From assembly GCA_009693235.1 (NCBI GenBank), contig SHXR01000015.1:1-64000 (forward strand): DNA of 64,000 nucleotides, read 5' to 3'. Below are positions 40,331 through 49,043 of the stretch, in pieces (positions within the stretch are counted from its first letter, which is position 1; each line of letters starts with the position of its first letter). The notes beneath the pieces are model-generated. The model was not told the origin of the DNA. It saw nothing but the letters and a program-made list of their open reading frames with translations, and made no database searches. This DNA is from Betaproteobacteria bacterium (GTDB lineage Bacteria; Pseudomonadota; Gammaproteobacteria; Burkholderiales; SG8-39). The translations under genes were made by a program, and so were the position numbers.

Positions 40331-41122
40331 ATGAACCCAAGAATCGAGCATTTGGTCGCCGTGGCCGCCCCGCTTTGGGCAGGCGAAGCCGAAGTGGTCC
40401 GCACCTACTGGACCTCCCCCAAGCACACCGCGCAGACCGACATGCTGTGGCTAGCGAGGCAATGCTTCAAGGAATTCTGGGGCTCTGGGGTGAGCAAGTA
40501 CGATCGCGGCGGGGTGTTCCTCGGCGTGATGAAAAAGCTCATTGAAACCGCGCCAGCGATCGACATCACGCTCGATCGAACGGAAGTCCTCGACACGCTG
40601 GAAGGACTCAAAGCGGAGTTTTCCCACTACTGCGCGTTCGCCGATGTGTACGACGAGATTCGTCCGGCCGGTACGCCCAAACTGAATCCGCACGTCCTAG
40701 AGGCCTGGCCGGAAGAAGACGCCTTGACGGCGCTTCGCTATCAGCATCAGGACGAACATGGCGCGGTCGGCATGCGCGCCTGCAAGTTCACCGAAGGCGG
40801 TTACTGCACGCTGTTTTCGGAAGGCATGGCGCTCGCCGGCAAGGGCGGCATCGAGGAAAAGATCGCGGCGGCCTGTGCGATGGTCTATGAGGACGAATTC
40901 GGACACATGCTGGCTGGCATGACTGGCATCACCGATGCCGGCCTGAAGGATGCCGACTGGAAGCTCATTGAAACACTGGTCGTGGCGCAGTTGCAAAAGC
41001 GCATCCACATGCGAAATGGCCAGTTCGGCTATCCGCTCGCCGAAGCGCGCATTCAGGCGATCTTCCGCGGCGACATTTTGCCGGTCGCCTTCGATTACGC
41101 GAAAGCGAAGCTCGCGGCCTGA
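40331..41122 (+). CDS. Uncharacterised protein, possibly ferritin-like di-iron
   Basis: A 263-residue protein from the ATG at 40331 with GAGGA upstream. I do not recognise a named family with certainty. It is predicted largely helical and has two E-x-x-H motifs, EFSH near residue 99 and EFGH near 198 (in AMVYEDEFGHMLAGM), plus a QHQDEHG stretch near 140. Such paired Glu/His sets are typical of ferritin-like di-iron folds, so this is a suggestion only. No signal peptide. It is divergent from pstS and shares the Pho-box gap, so phosphate control is conceivable. A Bug gene follows on the same strand. Confidence 0.5.
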   Translation: MNPRIEHLVAVAAPLWAGEAEVVRTYWTSPKHTAQTDMLWLARQCFKEFWGSGVSKYDRGGVFLGVMKKLIETAPAIDITLDRTEVLDTLEGLKAEFSHYCAFADVYDEIRPAGTPKLNPHVLEAWPEEDALTALRYQHQDEHGAVGMRACKFTEGGYCTLFSEGMALAGKGGIEEKIAAACAMVYEDEFGHMLAGMTGITDAGLKDADWKLIETLVVAQLQKRIHMRNGQFGYPLAEARIQAIFRGDILPVAFDYAKAKLAA

Positions 41123-41202
41123 TGCGCGGAATAATCGTGCGAACGATCGCAGGGTCGAAAAGCAACACGCATTCCACCGTAAAATTTGTGGTGGGGTCGT
41201 TC

Positions 41203-42213
41203 GTGCGGCGGAATGCACTGCGTTCTTCCGCCCGACTGTCCGGTATCAACTGTATCGGGGCGAAGCTTGTCGTACTTATGTTCGCCGTATTCCTAGGTTG
41301 TAGCGCGCTCGCTCAGCCGTTCCCGAACAAACCAATCCGCATCATCATTCCCTATGCCCCCGGCGGCTCGCCCGATACGCTTGGGAGAACCCTTGCCCAG
41401 GCATCGTCCGACGCCCTTGGCCAACAAATCGTCGTCGAGAATCGCCCGGGAGGCGGCGGCACGATCGCGGCCGAAGCAGTGATGCGCGTGGCTGCCGATG
41501 GTTACACCTTGTTGATTGGCGATTCGTCGGTCTACGCGGTCAATCCGAGCCTCAATCCGAAGTTGCCCTATGAAATGCTGCGCGACTTCGCGCCGGTGAC
41601 ACTGGCCGTGTCATCGCCGATGTTTCTTGCGGTCAATGCCGGGCTTGGCGTCGAAGACGTCAAATCGTTCGTCGCGCTCTCGCAAACAAAACCGGGCCTG
41701 CCGTTCGGCTCATCGGGCAATGGCACCGTGCATCATCTTGGGCTGGAGTTGATGAAGGCCAACGCCAAGATCGATCTCACCCATGTGCCCTACAAGGGTG
41801 CCGGGCAATCGGTTCCGGCGGTGGTGGCGGGCGATGTGGGCGGCATCTTCGCGGCGATCAACACCCTTTTACCGCACGCCAGATCCAGTCGGATCCGTAT
41901 CCTCGCGATCGCGGCGGCCGAGCGCAGTCAGTTGATGCCGCAGATTCCGACGATGGCCGAGGCAGGCGTGCAAGGCGTCGACCTGTTCATCTCCATTGGC
42001 GTGTTTGCACCGGCGAAGACACCGCGCGATGTCGTCGAGCGCCTGAGCATCGAATTTAATAAAGCGCTGGCCCTGCCCGAGGTGCGACAACGATTCTTCA
42101 ACGCGGGCATCGATCCGATCGGCTCAACGCCTGAGCGTTATGCCGAGGCGATTCGGACCGAACTCGTGCACTACGGCAATCTGGTGCGTAGCGTCGCCGC
42201 GAAGATGAATTGA
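41203..42213 (+). CDS. Bug/TctC-family tripartite tricarboxylate transporter receptor
   Basis: Periplasmic receptor. The frame is open from 41122, but the signal peptide ends near AVFLGCSALAQ, so a later start is needed; I chose the GTG at 41203 (336 residues, basic N-terminus RRNALRSSAR). An ATG at 41278 is an alternative but gives an uncharged N-terminus. Mature part: FPNKPIRIIIPYAPGGSPDTLGR, VENRPGGGGTIAAEAV, VPYKGAGQSVPAVVAGDVG. It follows the ferritin-like gene and ends in a strong bidirectional terminator. Confidence 0.9.
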   Translation: MRRNALRSSARLSGINCIGAKLVVLMFAVFLGCSALAQPFPNKPIRIIIPYAPGGSPDTLGRTLAQASSDALGQQIVVENRPGGGGTIAAEAVMRVAADGYTLLIGDSSVYAVNPSLNPKLPYEMLRDFAPVTLAVSSPMFLAVNAGLGVEDVKSFVALSQTKPGLPFGSSGNGTVHHLGLELMKANAKIDLTHVPYKGAGQSVPAVVAGDVGGIFAAINTLLPHARSSRIRILAIAAAERSQLMPQIPTMAEAGVQGVDLFISIGVFAPAKTPRDVVERLSIEFNKALALPEVRQRFFNAGIDPIGSTPERYAEAIRTELVHYGNLVRSVAAKMN

Positions 42214-42241
42214 AAACGGCGGGACAAGCCCGCCGTTTTTT
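42213..42241. terminator. Bidirectional rho-independent terminator
   Basis: Perfect 7-bp stem CGGCGGG (42217-42223) with CCCGCCG (42229-42235), 5-nt loop, flanked by AAAA and TTTTTT. It lies between the Bug gene (+) and the molybdenum hydroxylase operon (-) and can stop both. Confidence 0.92.
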
Positions 42242-42254
42242 GCCGCACGTACAA

Positions 42255-44556
42255 CTACGCCGTCAGCAACTTCTTAACCCGCGCAGCAGCGAACGGGAAC
42301 CGCCGCACCCGCTGGCCAGTCGCGTTGTAGATCGCATTGGCCACCGCCGCCGGTACCGTGATCAACGAGGGCTCGCCCGCGCCGCCCGACGCCATGTCCT
42401 TGCGGTCGATGAGGACCACATCGACGGCTTCCGGCGCATCCTTGATGTCGGCAATCGGATAATTGACCCAGTCGGTGCTGGTGACCTTCGTTCGATCGAA
42501 CTGCACCTCTTCAAGCAAGGTGCGGGACAACCCCTGCATGATGTTCGCCTCCACCACCAGCTTCAAGGACAGCGGATTGATGATGAGCCCGCAGTCGTGT
42601 GCGACCGTCATGCGCTTGGCCGAGATGCGGCCGGTCTGCTTGTTGATTTCGATATCGGCGATCACTGCGGCGTACGTCCCGTAGCCCGACATCATCAACA
42701 CGCCACGTCCGCGCAGAATATTTCCCGACATCTTCCGCGGCTTTGCATCCTCCGGCCCCCACCCGGCCTTGTCGGCAGCCGCCTTCAACACGGCAATCTC
42801 GCGGGGATCGGTCAGATACTTCAGCCGAAATGCGATCGGATCCTGACCGGCCGCCGCCGCCACTTCGTCGATAAACGCATTCTACGCAAAGCGGGTCTGG
42901 AATTCCTGCGGCGCACGCAGATGCGCAGAACGAACCGGTGAAGCCTGCTCCTGCAACGGCGCAATGGTCTGCCAGTACTGCACCTTGTTGTTGAATGCGT
43001 AGGATTCGTGCGGCGCATCGAAGTTGTGCATGTTCCACTTCTTGTGGCCAAGCTGCATGCTGGCGATCGTCTGCTCGGGGCCGTCGGCAATCCACTTCAC
43101 ATCCCAGCCCGAGAAGCCTTTGGCGCGGAACAACCAGCCATCGACATTGCCCGCCGCATCGAGACCGGCCTACATCGACACAACGGCTGCCGGCGCTTTC
43201 GGATCCCAGGCAATGCCTTCATCGCGCATCCATTGCACGCGCACCGGACGCCCGACTTCACGCGACATGATCGCTGCCTCGAACGAGGCTTCATCAGCGT
43301 CGCTCCGCTCGTACGAACCCGCGCCATCCTTCCAGATGACATGCACCTGGTCTTCCGGAACCTCCAGCAGCTTGGAGATGTCAAGGCGATGGAAGTACGG
43401 CTTTTGCAGGTCGGAATAGATGGTCACCTCGTCAGCCTTGACATCGGCCACACCGACTGACGGCGCCATCCGGGCATGCGACTGGAATGCGCATTCGTAG
43501 TCGGCCTCGATCACTTTCACTGCCTTGCCGAATGCCTACTGGGCCGATGCTTCGTAGAATTCCTTCTTGCCGACAAACGCATTTTTCCCGTTGGAGGCAA
43601 CCACCGCAGCCTTGCGGATGTGGTCGTAAAGGCCTTCATGGCCCGGCCAGTTCATCGCTGGCTTTGACCATTCGACCTTCAGCTTGCGCGAGGCCTGGAT
43701 CGCATCCCATTCGGTTTCGGCGAGCACGCCAAGAAAGTCCTTCTTCCAGACGACCTTCGCGCCACGGATATCTTTGATCGAGTTCTCATCGACCTTCACC
43801 GGCACCGCCGCAGCGACCGTCGGCCGTACCATCCGACCATGCAACATGCGGGGCAGGCGAACATTCCCCACATAGTCTTCGGTGCCCATGATTTTCGCCG
43901 GTACGTCGTCGCGCACCGCCGGCTGGCCGACGATCTTGTATTCCGACACGGGCTTTGGCTTGGCATCACCGTTTACGTCCATGCCAGTCGTTGCCGATCG
44001 CCTTGTTCCAGGTAAGCTTGCCGGTGAGTGCGCCGACGGCGATCAGATCTTCATAGGTGACGCGCTTCGCCGGATCGGCAGTGACAAACACCACGCCATT
44101 CTGCGCGGTCATCGCTTCGAACGGCACGCCGAAGCGCGCTGCCCCGGCGCTCACGAGTACACGGCGTGCCTCGGCAGCGATATTGCGAATTGGTTTGCCG
44201 CCGGCACGAATGCCGGTCGATCCCCGCGCGCCGCCCTGATTGGCGGTGAGCACGGTGTCACCGAACAGAATCGCAACCCGACTCAATGGCACATCGAGTT
44301 CTTCGGCGACGATCTGGCGAAACGCCGTCCCCAAGCCCTGGCCATGATCGACCTTGCCGGAGAACACGAGAATCTTGCCGTCCTTACCGATTGTGAGCCA
44401 GCTGCTGAATGTCTCGGGCGACGGGCTCGCGAAGGTTGCCGCTTGCGCGGCAGCCTCCTCGACAAACGCGGACTGCATCGCGCCGGTCGCACCGACCGTC
44501 ACCAACAATGAACCGGAAGCCTTGAGAAAATCGCGCCGTGTGATTTCAGTTGTCAT
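42255..44556 (-). pseudogene. Molybdopterin-binding large subunit of an IorB-type aldehyde/heterocycle dehydrogenase, broken
   Basis: The start MTTEITRRDFLKASGSLLV carries a twin-arginine export signal. Domain pieces match isoquinoline 1-oxidoreductase beta-type subunits: GKVDHGQGLGTAFRQIVAEELD, GARGSTGIRAGGKPIR, VKVIEADYECAFQSHARMAPSV, QWMRDEG, and at the end ASGGAGEPSL, the pterin/active-site Glu motif. The reading is broken by one frameshift near 43975-43995 (one base too many or too few) and three in-frame TAGs at 43536-43538, 43170-43172 and 42882-42884. About 767 codons in all, the normal family size, with little other decay. It cannot be made as one protein unless these are errors or suppressed. 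Confidence 0.85.
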
Positions 44557-44570
44557 GGTGGGCTCCCTGA

Positions 44571-45026
44571 TCAGGCCATCGAATTGGCGGCTTTGCGGAC
44601 CGCGCGCAGAATCGCCATATGCGTTCCGCAGCGGCACTTGAGGCCGGACAGTTGATCGCGGATCTGCGCATCGGTCAGCTTGGCATTCTTCTCCAAGATG
44701 GCAACCGTGCTCATCACCCAACCGCTGGCGCAATAACCGCAGCTTGCCGCCTGCTATTCGATGAACGCTTTTTGCACTGGATGGGGTGCGGTGGCCGAAC
44801 CGATCCCTTCGATCGTTTTCACCGGGCTTTTTACCGTGCTAAGTGGCGTCACGCATGAGCGTACCGCGCGGCCATTCATGATGACGGTGCACGCACCACA
44901 CTGCGCAACACCACAACCGAACTTCGGGCCATTCATCCCGAGCTCGTCATGCAAGACATAGAGGAGCGGCGTGTCGGGCGAGGCGTTCACCTCAAGCTCG
45001 GCACCGTTGACGGTGATTGTTGCCAT
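44571..45026 (-). pseudogene. [2Fe-2S] small subunit (IorA/CoxS type) with in-frame TAG
   Basis: Small iron-sulfur subunit partner of the large subunit just downstream. The plant-type cluster cysteines are in FGCGVAQCGACTVIM near 36-50 and RSCVTP near 57; the second cluster is in ASCGYCASG and LKCRCGTH. TAG at 44754-44756 (codon 91) separates the two cluster domains at AFIE-stop-QAASCGYC; relatives have Glu here (GAG to TAG, one change). The total is 151 codons, the normal length. The gap to the large subunit is 14 bp. Electrons from such enzymes pass through these clusters, so a true stop would be inactivating. Confidence 0.87.
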
Positions 45027-45080
45027 GGGAGGTCTCCATTATATTGGGCGCTCGTCGGGGAGCGGTAAATTTCATACACC

Positions 45081-47414
45081 TCAGCCGCGCGCCGCCCGCA
45101 TCGCCCGCCATACCCGGTCGGGCGTCGCCGGCATTTCGAATTCCTTCACACCGAGCGGCGCCAGCGCATCGATGATCGCATTCATCAGCGCGGGCAGCGC
45201 ACCGACGGCGCCTGCTTCACCGGCACCCTTCACACCAAGCGGATTGCGTGCAGTCGGCACTGAAAGGCTCTTTATTTCGATCTCGCAGAAATCATCCGCG
45301 CGTGGCATGGCGTAATCCATGAAGGTCGCGGTCATGAGCTGCCCAGATTCCTTGTCGTAGACAATCCGTTCCAGCAACACCTGGCCCGCGCCCTGCCCCA
45401 CACCGCCGTGAATCTGGCCCTTCACGAGAAGCGGGTTGATGACCGTGCCGACATCATCTGACACGACATAGCGCACGATCCGCACGACACCGGTTTCCGG
45501 ATCGATCTCGACCTCGCAGACATGGGTGCCATAGGGATAGGTGTTGTCTTCCGGCGCGAAGATCCCGCTTTCGAAGAGGCCCGGTTCGATCGACATCGGT
45601 ATTTTGCCCGGCGTAAAGGCGGCCGCAGCGACCTCCTTCAAGGACACCCCTCGATCGGTCCCTTCGACCACGAACCGCCCGTTCGCGAAGGAAATATCGG
45701 CAGACGCCGCCTCCAACAAATGCGCGGCGATGAGCTTGCCCTTCTCGACCACTTTGCCCGCGGCGATGGCGAGCGCTGAGCCCCCGGTGGCCGCCGTGCG
45801 GGAGCCGAACGTGCCGACACCGAACGCCACGCGATCGGTGTCGCCATCGACATAATGAATGTCCTCTGGTGCGAGGCCCAGCTTCGAACCGAGCACCTGC
45901 ATGAAGGTCGTCTCATGACCTTGGCCTTGATTTTTGCTGCCCATCAGCACGGTGGCTTTACCATTTGATTCGAAGCGCAACTCGGCGTATTCAAATCCAG
46001 GTGCCGCCGCGCGTTCGATCGGATTCGCGATGCCGATGCCACGCAATAAACCTTTCGCACTGGAGTCAGTGCGCCGCTTGGCAAAGCCATTCCAATCGGC
46101 CAGATCGAGCGCCATGTCCATGCATTTCTCGAATTCGCCGCAGTCGTAGAGATAACCAAGCGGCGTTTTGCGGGGCATCTGCTCCGGGCGAATAAGATTC
46201 TTGCGCCGCAATGCGATCGGATCAAATCCGAGTTCGCGCGCCGCATCGTCGATCAAACGCTCGGTCGCATAGGTCGCTTCCGGACGACCGGCGCCGCGAT
46301 AGGGCGCGAGCGAGCCGGTGTTGCTCATCACGCAGGTAAAGCGCACATGCGCGGCGGGAAAATCGTACACACCCACCATGCCCGGCGAATTCTGAAATGT
46401 CGCCTGAAAATTCCGATCCGAATTCACATAGGCGCCGACGTTGGCAATCCAATGCGATCGCAGTCCGAGGAACTTACCGTCGGCATCCAGTGCCAACTCC
46501 ACCTCATGGATGTTGTCGCGGGCATGCTCATCCGAAAGCAGCGTTTCGCTACGATCGCCCTGCCATTTCATCGGTCGGCCAAGACGCCTCGCTACCCACA
46601 ACAACAGACGATGTTCCACCGCCTGCGGGCCTTTTCCGCCGAATGCGCCGCCGACATCGTAAGCGATCACGCGAACGCGGTTTTCGGGAATTTTGAAGAC
46701 GTCTTTGGCCAGCAACTCACGCGCCCGATACAAGGTCTGCAAATCGGCATGCAACGTGAAGCGCTCATCGAACGAATCATAGGCACCGATCGCCGCACGC
46801 GGCTCCATGTATTGCGAATGAACACGCGTCACCACATACCGGCGCTTCACTACATGCTTCGCTTTGGCGAAGGCGGCGTTAGTGGTGGCCTGATCGCCGA
46901 TGCCAAACACATGCGAAATATTGTCCGGACAGTCGGCCCACACGCATGGTGCCTTAGGGTCAAGCGCGCCTTGGGTATCGGTCACCGACGGCAAGGAATC
47001 GTAGTCGATATCGAGCACATCGGCGGCATCCTTTGCCTGCGCGATGGATTCGGCGATCACCATTGCGACAGGCTCACCGACGTGGCGTACGAAACCACGC
47101 GCGAGGCCCGGATGCGCGCGCCAGAACATCGGCGAGCCATCCGGCCGTGATCGCTTGAAGGTGACCGACGTCGTACCAAGATCGGCGCCAAGATCGTCAA
47201 TGGTAAAGATCGCCAACACCCCTGGCTTGCCTTCCGCAGCGCGCCTGTCGATACTACGAATCGCCGCATGGGCATGCGGGGAGCGTACAAAATGGACATA
47301 CGCCTGACTAGGCAGATTGACATCGCCAATGTAGCGGCCGCGGCCAGTGAGGAAACGCTGGTCCTCGACACGCATGGTGGATTCACCGATGGCAAACGGA
47401 GTGCTCGTATTCAT
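45081..47414 (-). CDS. Xanthine dehydrogenase-family molybdopterin-binding subunit (CoxL-like)
   Basis: Complete 777-residue large subunit; the ATG at 47414 begins MNTSTPFAIGESTMRVEDQR. The first domain (about 20-130) has FLTGRGRYIGDV; the molybdopterin domains show YDVGGAFGGKG near 250, PYRGAGRPEATYATERLID near 350, GSKNQGQGHETTFMQ near 490 and the late GVKGAGEAGAVGALPALMNAI with the active-site Glu. It lacks the VAYRCSFR loop of true form I CO dehydrogenase, so it is a CoxL-like enzyme of unknown substrate. It precedes the small subunit by 54 bp on the same strand. No FAD-binding CoxM-type subunit is present in the window. Confidence 0.9.
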   Translation of the reverse strand: MNTSTPFAIGESTMRVEDQRFLTGRGRYIGDVNLPSQAYVHFVRSPHAHAAIRSIDRRAAEGKPGVLAIFTIDDLGADLGTTSVTFKRSRPDGSPMFWRAHPGLARGFVRHVGEPVAMVIAESIAQAKDAADVLDIDYDSLPSVTDTQGALDPKAPCVWADCPDNISHVFGIGDQATTNAAFAKAKHVVKRRYVVTRVHSQYMEPRAAIGAYDSFDERFTLHADLQTLYRARELLAKDVFKIPENRVRVIAYDVGGAFGGKGPQAVEHRLLLWVARRLGRPMKWQGDRSETLLSDEHARDNIHEVELALDADGKFLGLRSHWIANVGAYVNSDRNFQATFQNSPGMVGVYDFPAAHVRFTCVMSNTGSLAPYRGAGRPEATYATERLIDDAARELGFDPIALRRKNLIRPEQMPRKTPLGYLYDCGEFEKCMDMALDLADWNGFAKRRTDSSAKGLLRGIGIANPIERAAAPGFEYAELRFESNGKATVLMGSKNQGQGHETTFMQVLGSKLGLAPEDIHYVDGDTDRVAFGVGTFGSRTAATGGSALAIAAGKVVEKGKLIAAHLLEAASADISFANGRFVVEGTDRGVSLKEVAAAAFTPGKIPMSIEPGLFESGIFAPEDNTYPYGTHVCEVEIDPETGVVRIVRYVVSDDVGTVINPLLVKGQIHGGVGQGAGQVLLERIVYDKESGQLMTATFMDYAMPRADDFCEIEIKSLSVPTARNPLGVKGAGEAGAVGALPALMNAIIDALAPLGVKEFEMPATPDRVWRAMRAARG

Positions 47415-47508
47415 TCGAAAGAGGTCCTGTTGGATAATGGCGCCGGCAACCATGCGGGTTCCGCGTCGGCCGGATGACAAGCCAACGCATTACAAACTAC
47501 AAACCAAT

Positions 47509-47586
47509 GGAAACGCTGATCAACCTATCTCGCGCAATCAGCGTGGCCATCTGTTCAGGGAGTTACAAGGGAGCGTGCCCCCTTGT
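47509..47586 (+). repeat. Double-hairpin dispersed repeat, copy A
   Basis: This 78-bp element begins GGAAACGCTGAT. Hairpin 1 pairs CGCTGAT with ATCAGCG around a 16-nt loop. Hairpin 2 pairs ACAAGGG with CCCTTGT. It is closely similar to copy B at 62187-62267. It lies in the gap between the divergent CoxL-like and APC permease genes and may be a MITE-like unit or a solo IS end. Confidence 0.75.
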
Positions 47587-47646
47587 TCAAACTATCCCCT
47601 ATGAATTACGGTAGCACACCTTTGACCACAGCTTGAAGGGGGCCAC

Positions 47647-49014
47647 ATGGCCGGAAAGAAAGTCACCCTGACGCAGTCGGCGCTGATCGGCATCGCAGGG
47701 AACGCCCCCTCTTACAGCATCGCGGTGTCAACCGGCGCCTTGCTTGGCGCGGCGGTGGGCCTCGCGCCCGCGCTCATTTTCTATTGCGGCTTTGTCGTGC
47801 TGGGCATCCTGCTCGCCTATCGCAAGCTCAATCAGGAGCAAACGAGCGGCGGTGCAGCCTATACCTGGGTGAGCCAGATCATCAATCCGACGCTCGGATT
47901 TTTCGCCGGCTGGTGCCTCATGATGGCCTCCATCCTATTCATCGTGTCGGCGAGCCTGCCGGCCGGTAAAGCGGTCGTCATGGCGGTAGACCCGGCCTTA
48001 GGCGAGAACAAGATGCTGGTGACGATCGTCGCGATGTCGCTCCTCGCACTCGTCTCGTTAGTCGTGGTGCGCGGCATGCAGGTGGTGGGACACCTCCAAT
48101 CGATCCTTACAGCCCTGGAAGTCATTCTCATCATCGTCATCGCAGCCGCCCTGATGTGGAACTTCGGCACCTTTATACTGACCGAACGCACCCTCGACGG
48201 CTTTCTGCTTCGCACGCTCGATCTGAAAACATTCGCCGACGGGATCGTGATCGCGATCTTCTTTTACTGGGGATGGGACGTCATCTTCAACATCTCGGAG
48301 GAAACTAGCGACGGCCATCGCACCTCGGGGCATGCCGGCCTCATCGTCTTGCTGGCCTTGATCGCGATCTTCACGTTCTACGCGACTGCCGCCGCAGCCC
48401 TCATCTCGGAGGAGGACATCAAGAATTCGGCCGACAACGCCATCTTTGCCATCGCGGCGAAGGTCTTTCCGCATCCGTTCGACTACATCGCCGTGCTTAC
48501 GTTTTTTCTCTCGACGATCGGGGCGATGGAGGCATCCCTCTTGCAGTTTTCGCGAACCGTGCTCGCCAAGGCGCGCGACGGTCGGGTCGGCAAGAGCCTC
48601 GCCAACCTGCATCGGGAATGGGAAACCCCGGTTCTGGCGATCGTGCTCGATTTCGTGATCGTCTGCGTGCTGCTGCTGGGTTCCTTGTTTGTCACGGGCA
48701 TCGAGGAAGCCATTTTGGCCGGCATCACCGCGACCGGCATCCTCGTCGCGTACTACTACGGCTTTGCGGGCATCGCCTGTGCGGTGTACTTCATTCGCAA
48801 GCCTTCGCTGACGCCCGGCCAACGCATTCTCTATATCGTGTGGCCGCTCCTCAGCGTCGCCGTGCTATTCGTCGCTGCCGTGCTCTCGACGCTGCAATTT
48901 TCGAAACTTGCCGCGGCCACCGTAATATTTAGTTTGCTGTTGGGCGTTGTGGTGTACTTCATCTATCGACCCGCGGCGGAACGACAGCGAGCACGATCAG
49001 CCGTGCAAAGGTAA
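47647..49014 (+). CDS. APC-superfamily amino-acid permease
   Basis: Secondary transporter of 455 residues with about 12 membrane segments. APC hallmarks include LTQSALIGIAGNAPSYSIAVSTG in the first helix (glycine-rich unwound region) and INPTLGFFAGWCLMMASILFIV near 85. It likely imports an amino acid or amine with protons. A MetE-like methyltransferase gene starts 29 bp downstream with its own ribosome-binding site, so the pair is probably an operon handling a thiol or methylated amino compound. The GGGGG before the ATG gives a strong start. Confidence 0.9.
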   Translation: MAGKKVTLTQSALIGIAGNAPSYSIAVSTGALLGAAVGLAPALIFYCGFVVLGILLAYRKLNQEQTSGGAAYTWVSQIINPTLGFFAGWCLMMASILFIVSASLPAGKAVVMAVDPALGENKMLVTIVAMSLLALVSLVVVRGMQVVGHLQSILTALEVILIIVIAAALMWNFGTFILTERTLDGFLLRTLDLKTFADGIVIAIFFYWGWDVIFNISEETSDGHRTSGHAGLIVLLALIAIFTFYATAAAALISEEDIKNSADNAIFAIAAKVFPHPFDYIAVLTFFLSTIGAMEASLLQFSRTVLAKARDGRVGKSLANLHREWETPVLAIVLDFVIVCVLLLGSLFVTGIEEAILAGITATGILVAYYYGFAGIACAVYFIRKPSLTPGQRILYIVWPLLSVAVLFVAAVLSTLQFSKLAAATVIFSLLLGVVVYFIYRPAAERQRARSAVQR

Positions 49015-49043
49015 AGTGCCCAATCGCAAGAGGAGACCAGACC

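Noticed and set aside
42255-44556. Pyrrolysine-type read-through
   Set aside because: The genes are not methylamine methyltransferases, there are no pyl genes in the window, and a frameshift is also present.
20162-45026. Genome-wide recoding of TAG
   Set aside because: TAG ends many intact genes here at the expected family length, for example greA, carB, yhbY and dctM, so TAG cannot be a general sense codon. Site-specific suppression remains only as a listed test.
45081-47414. Aerobic CO dehydrogenase large subunit
   Set aside because: The VAYRCSFR active-site loop of form I CoxL is absent and no CoxM-type FAD subunit is present, so I call it CoxL-like only.
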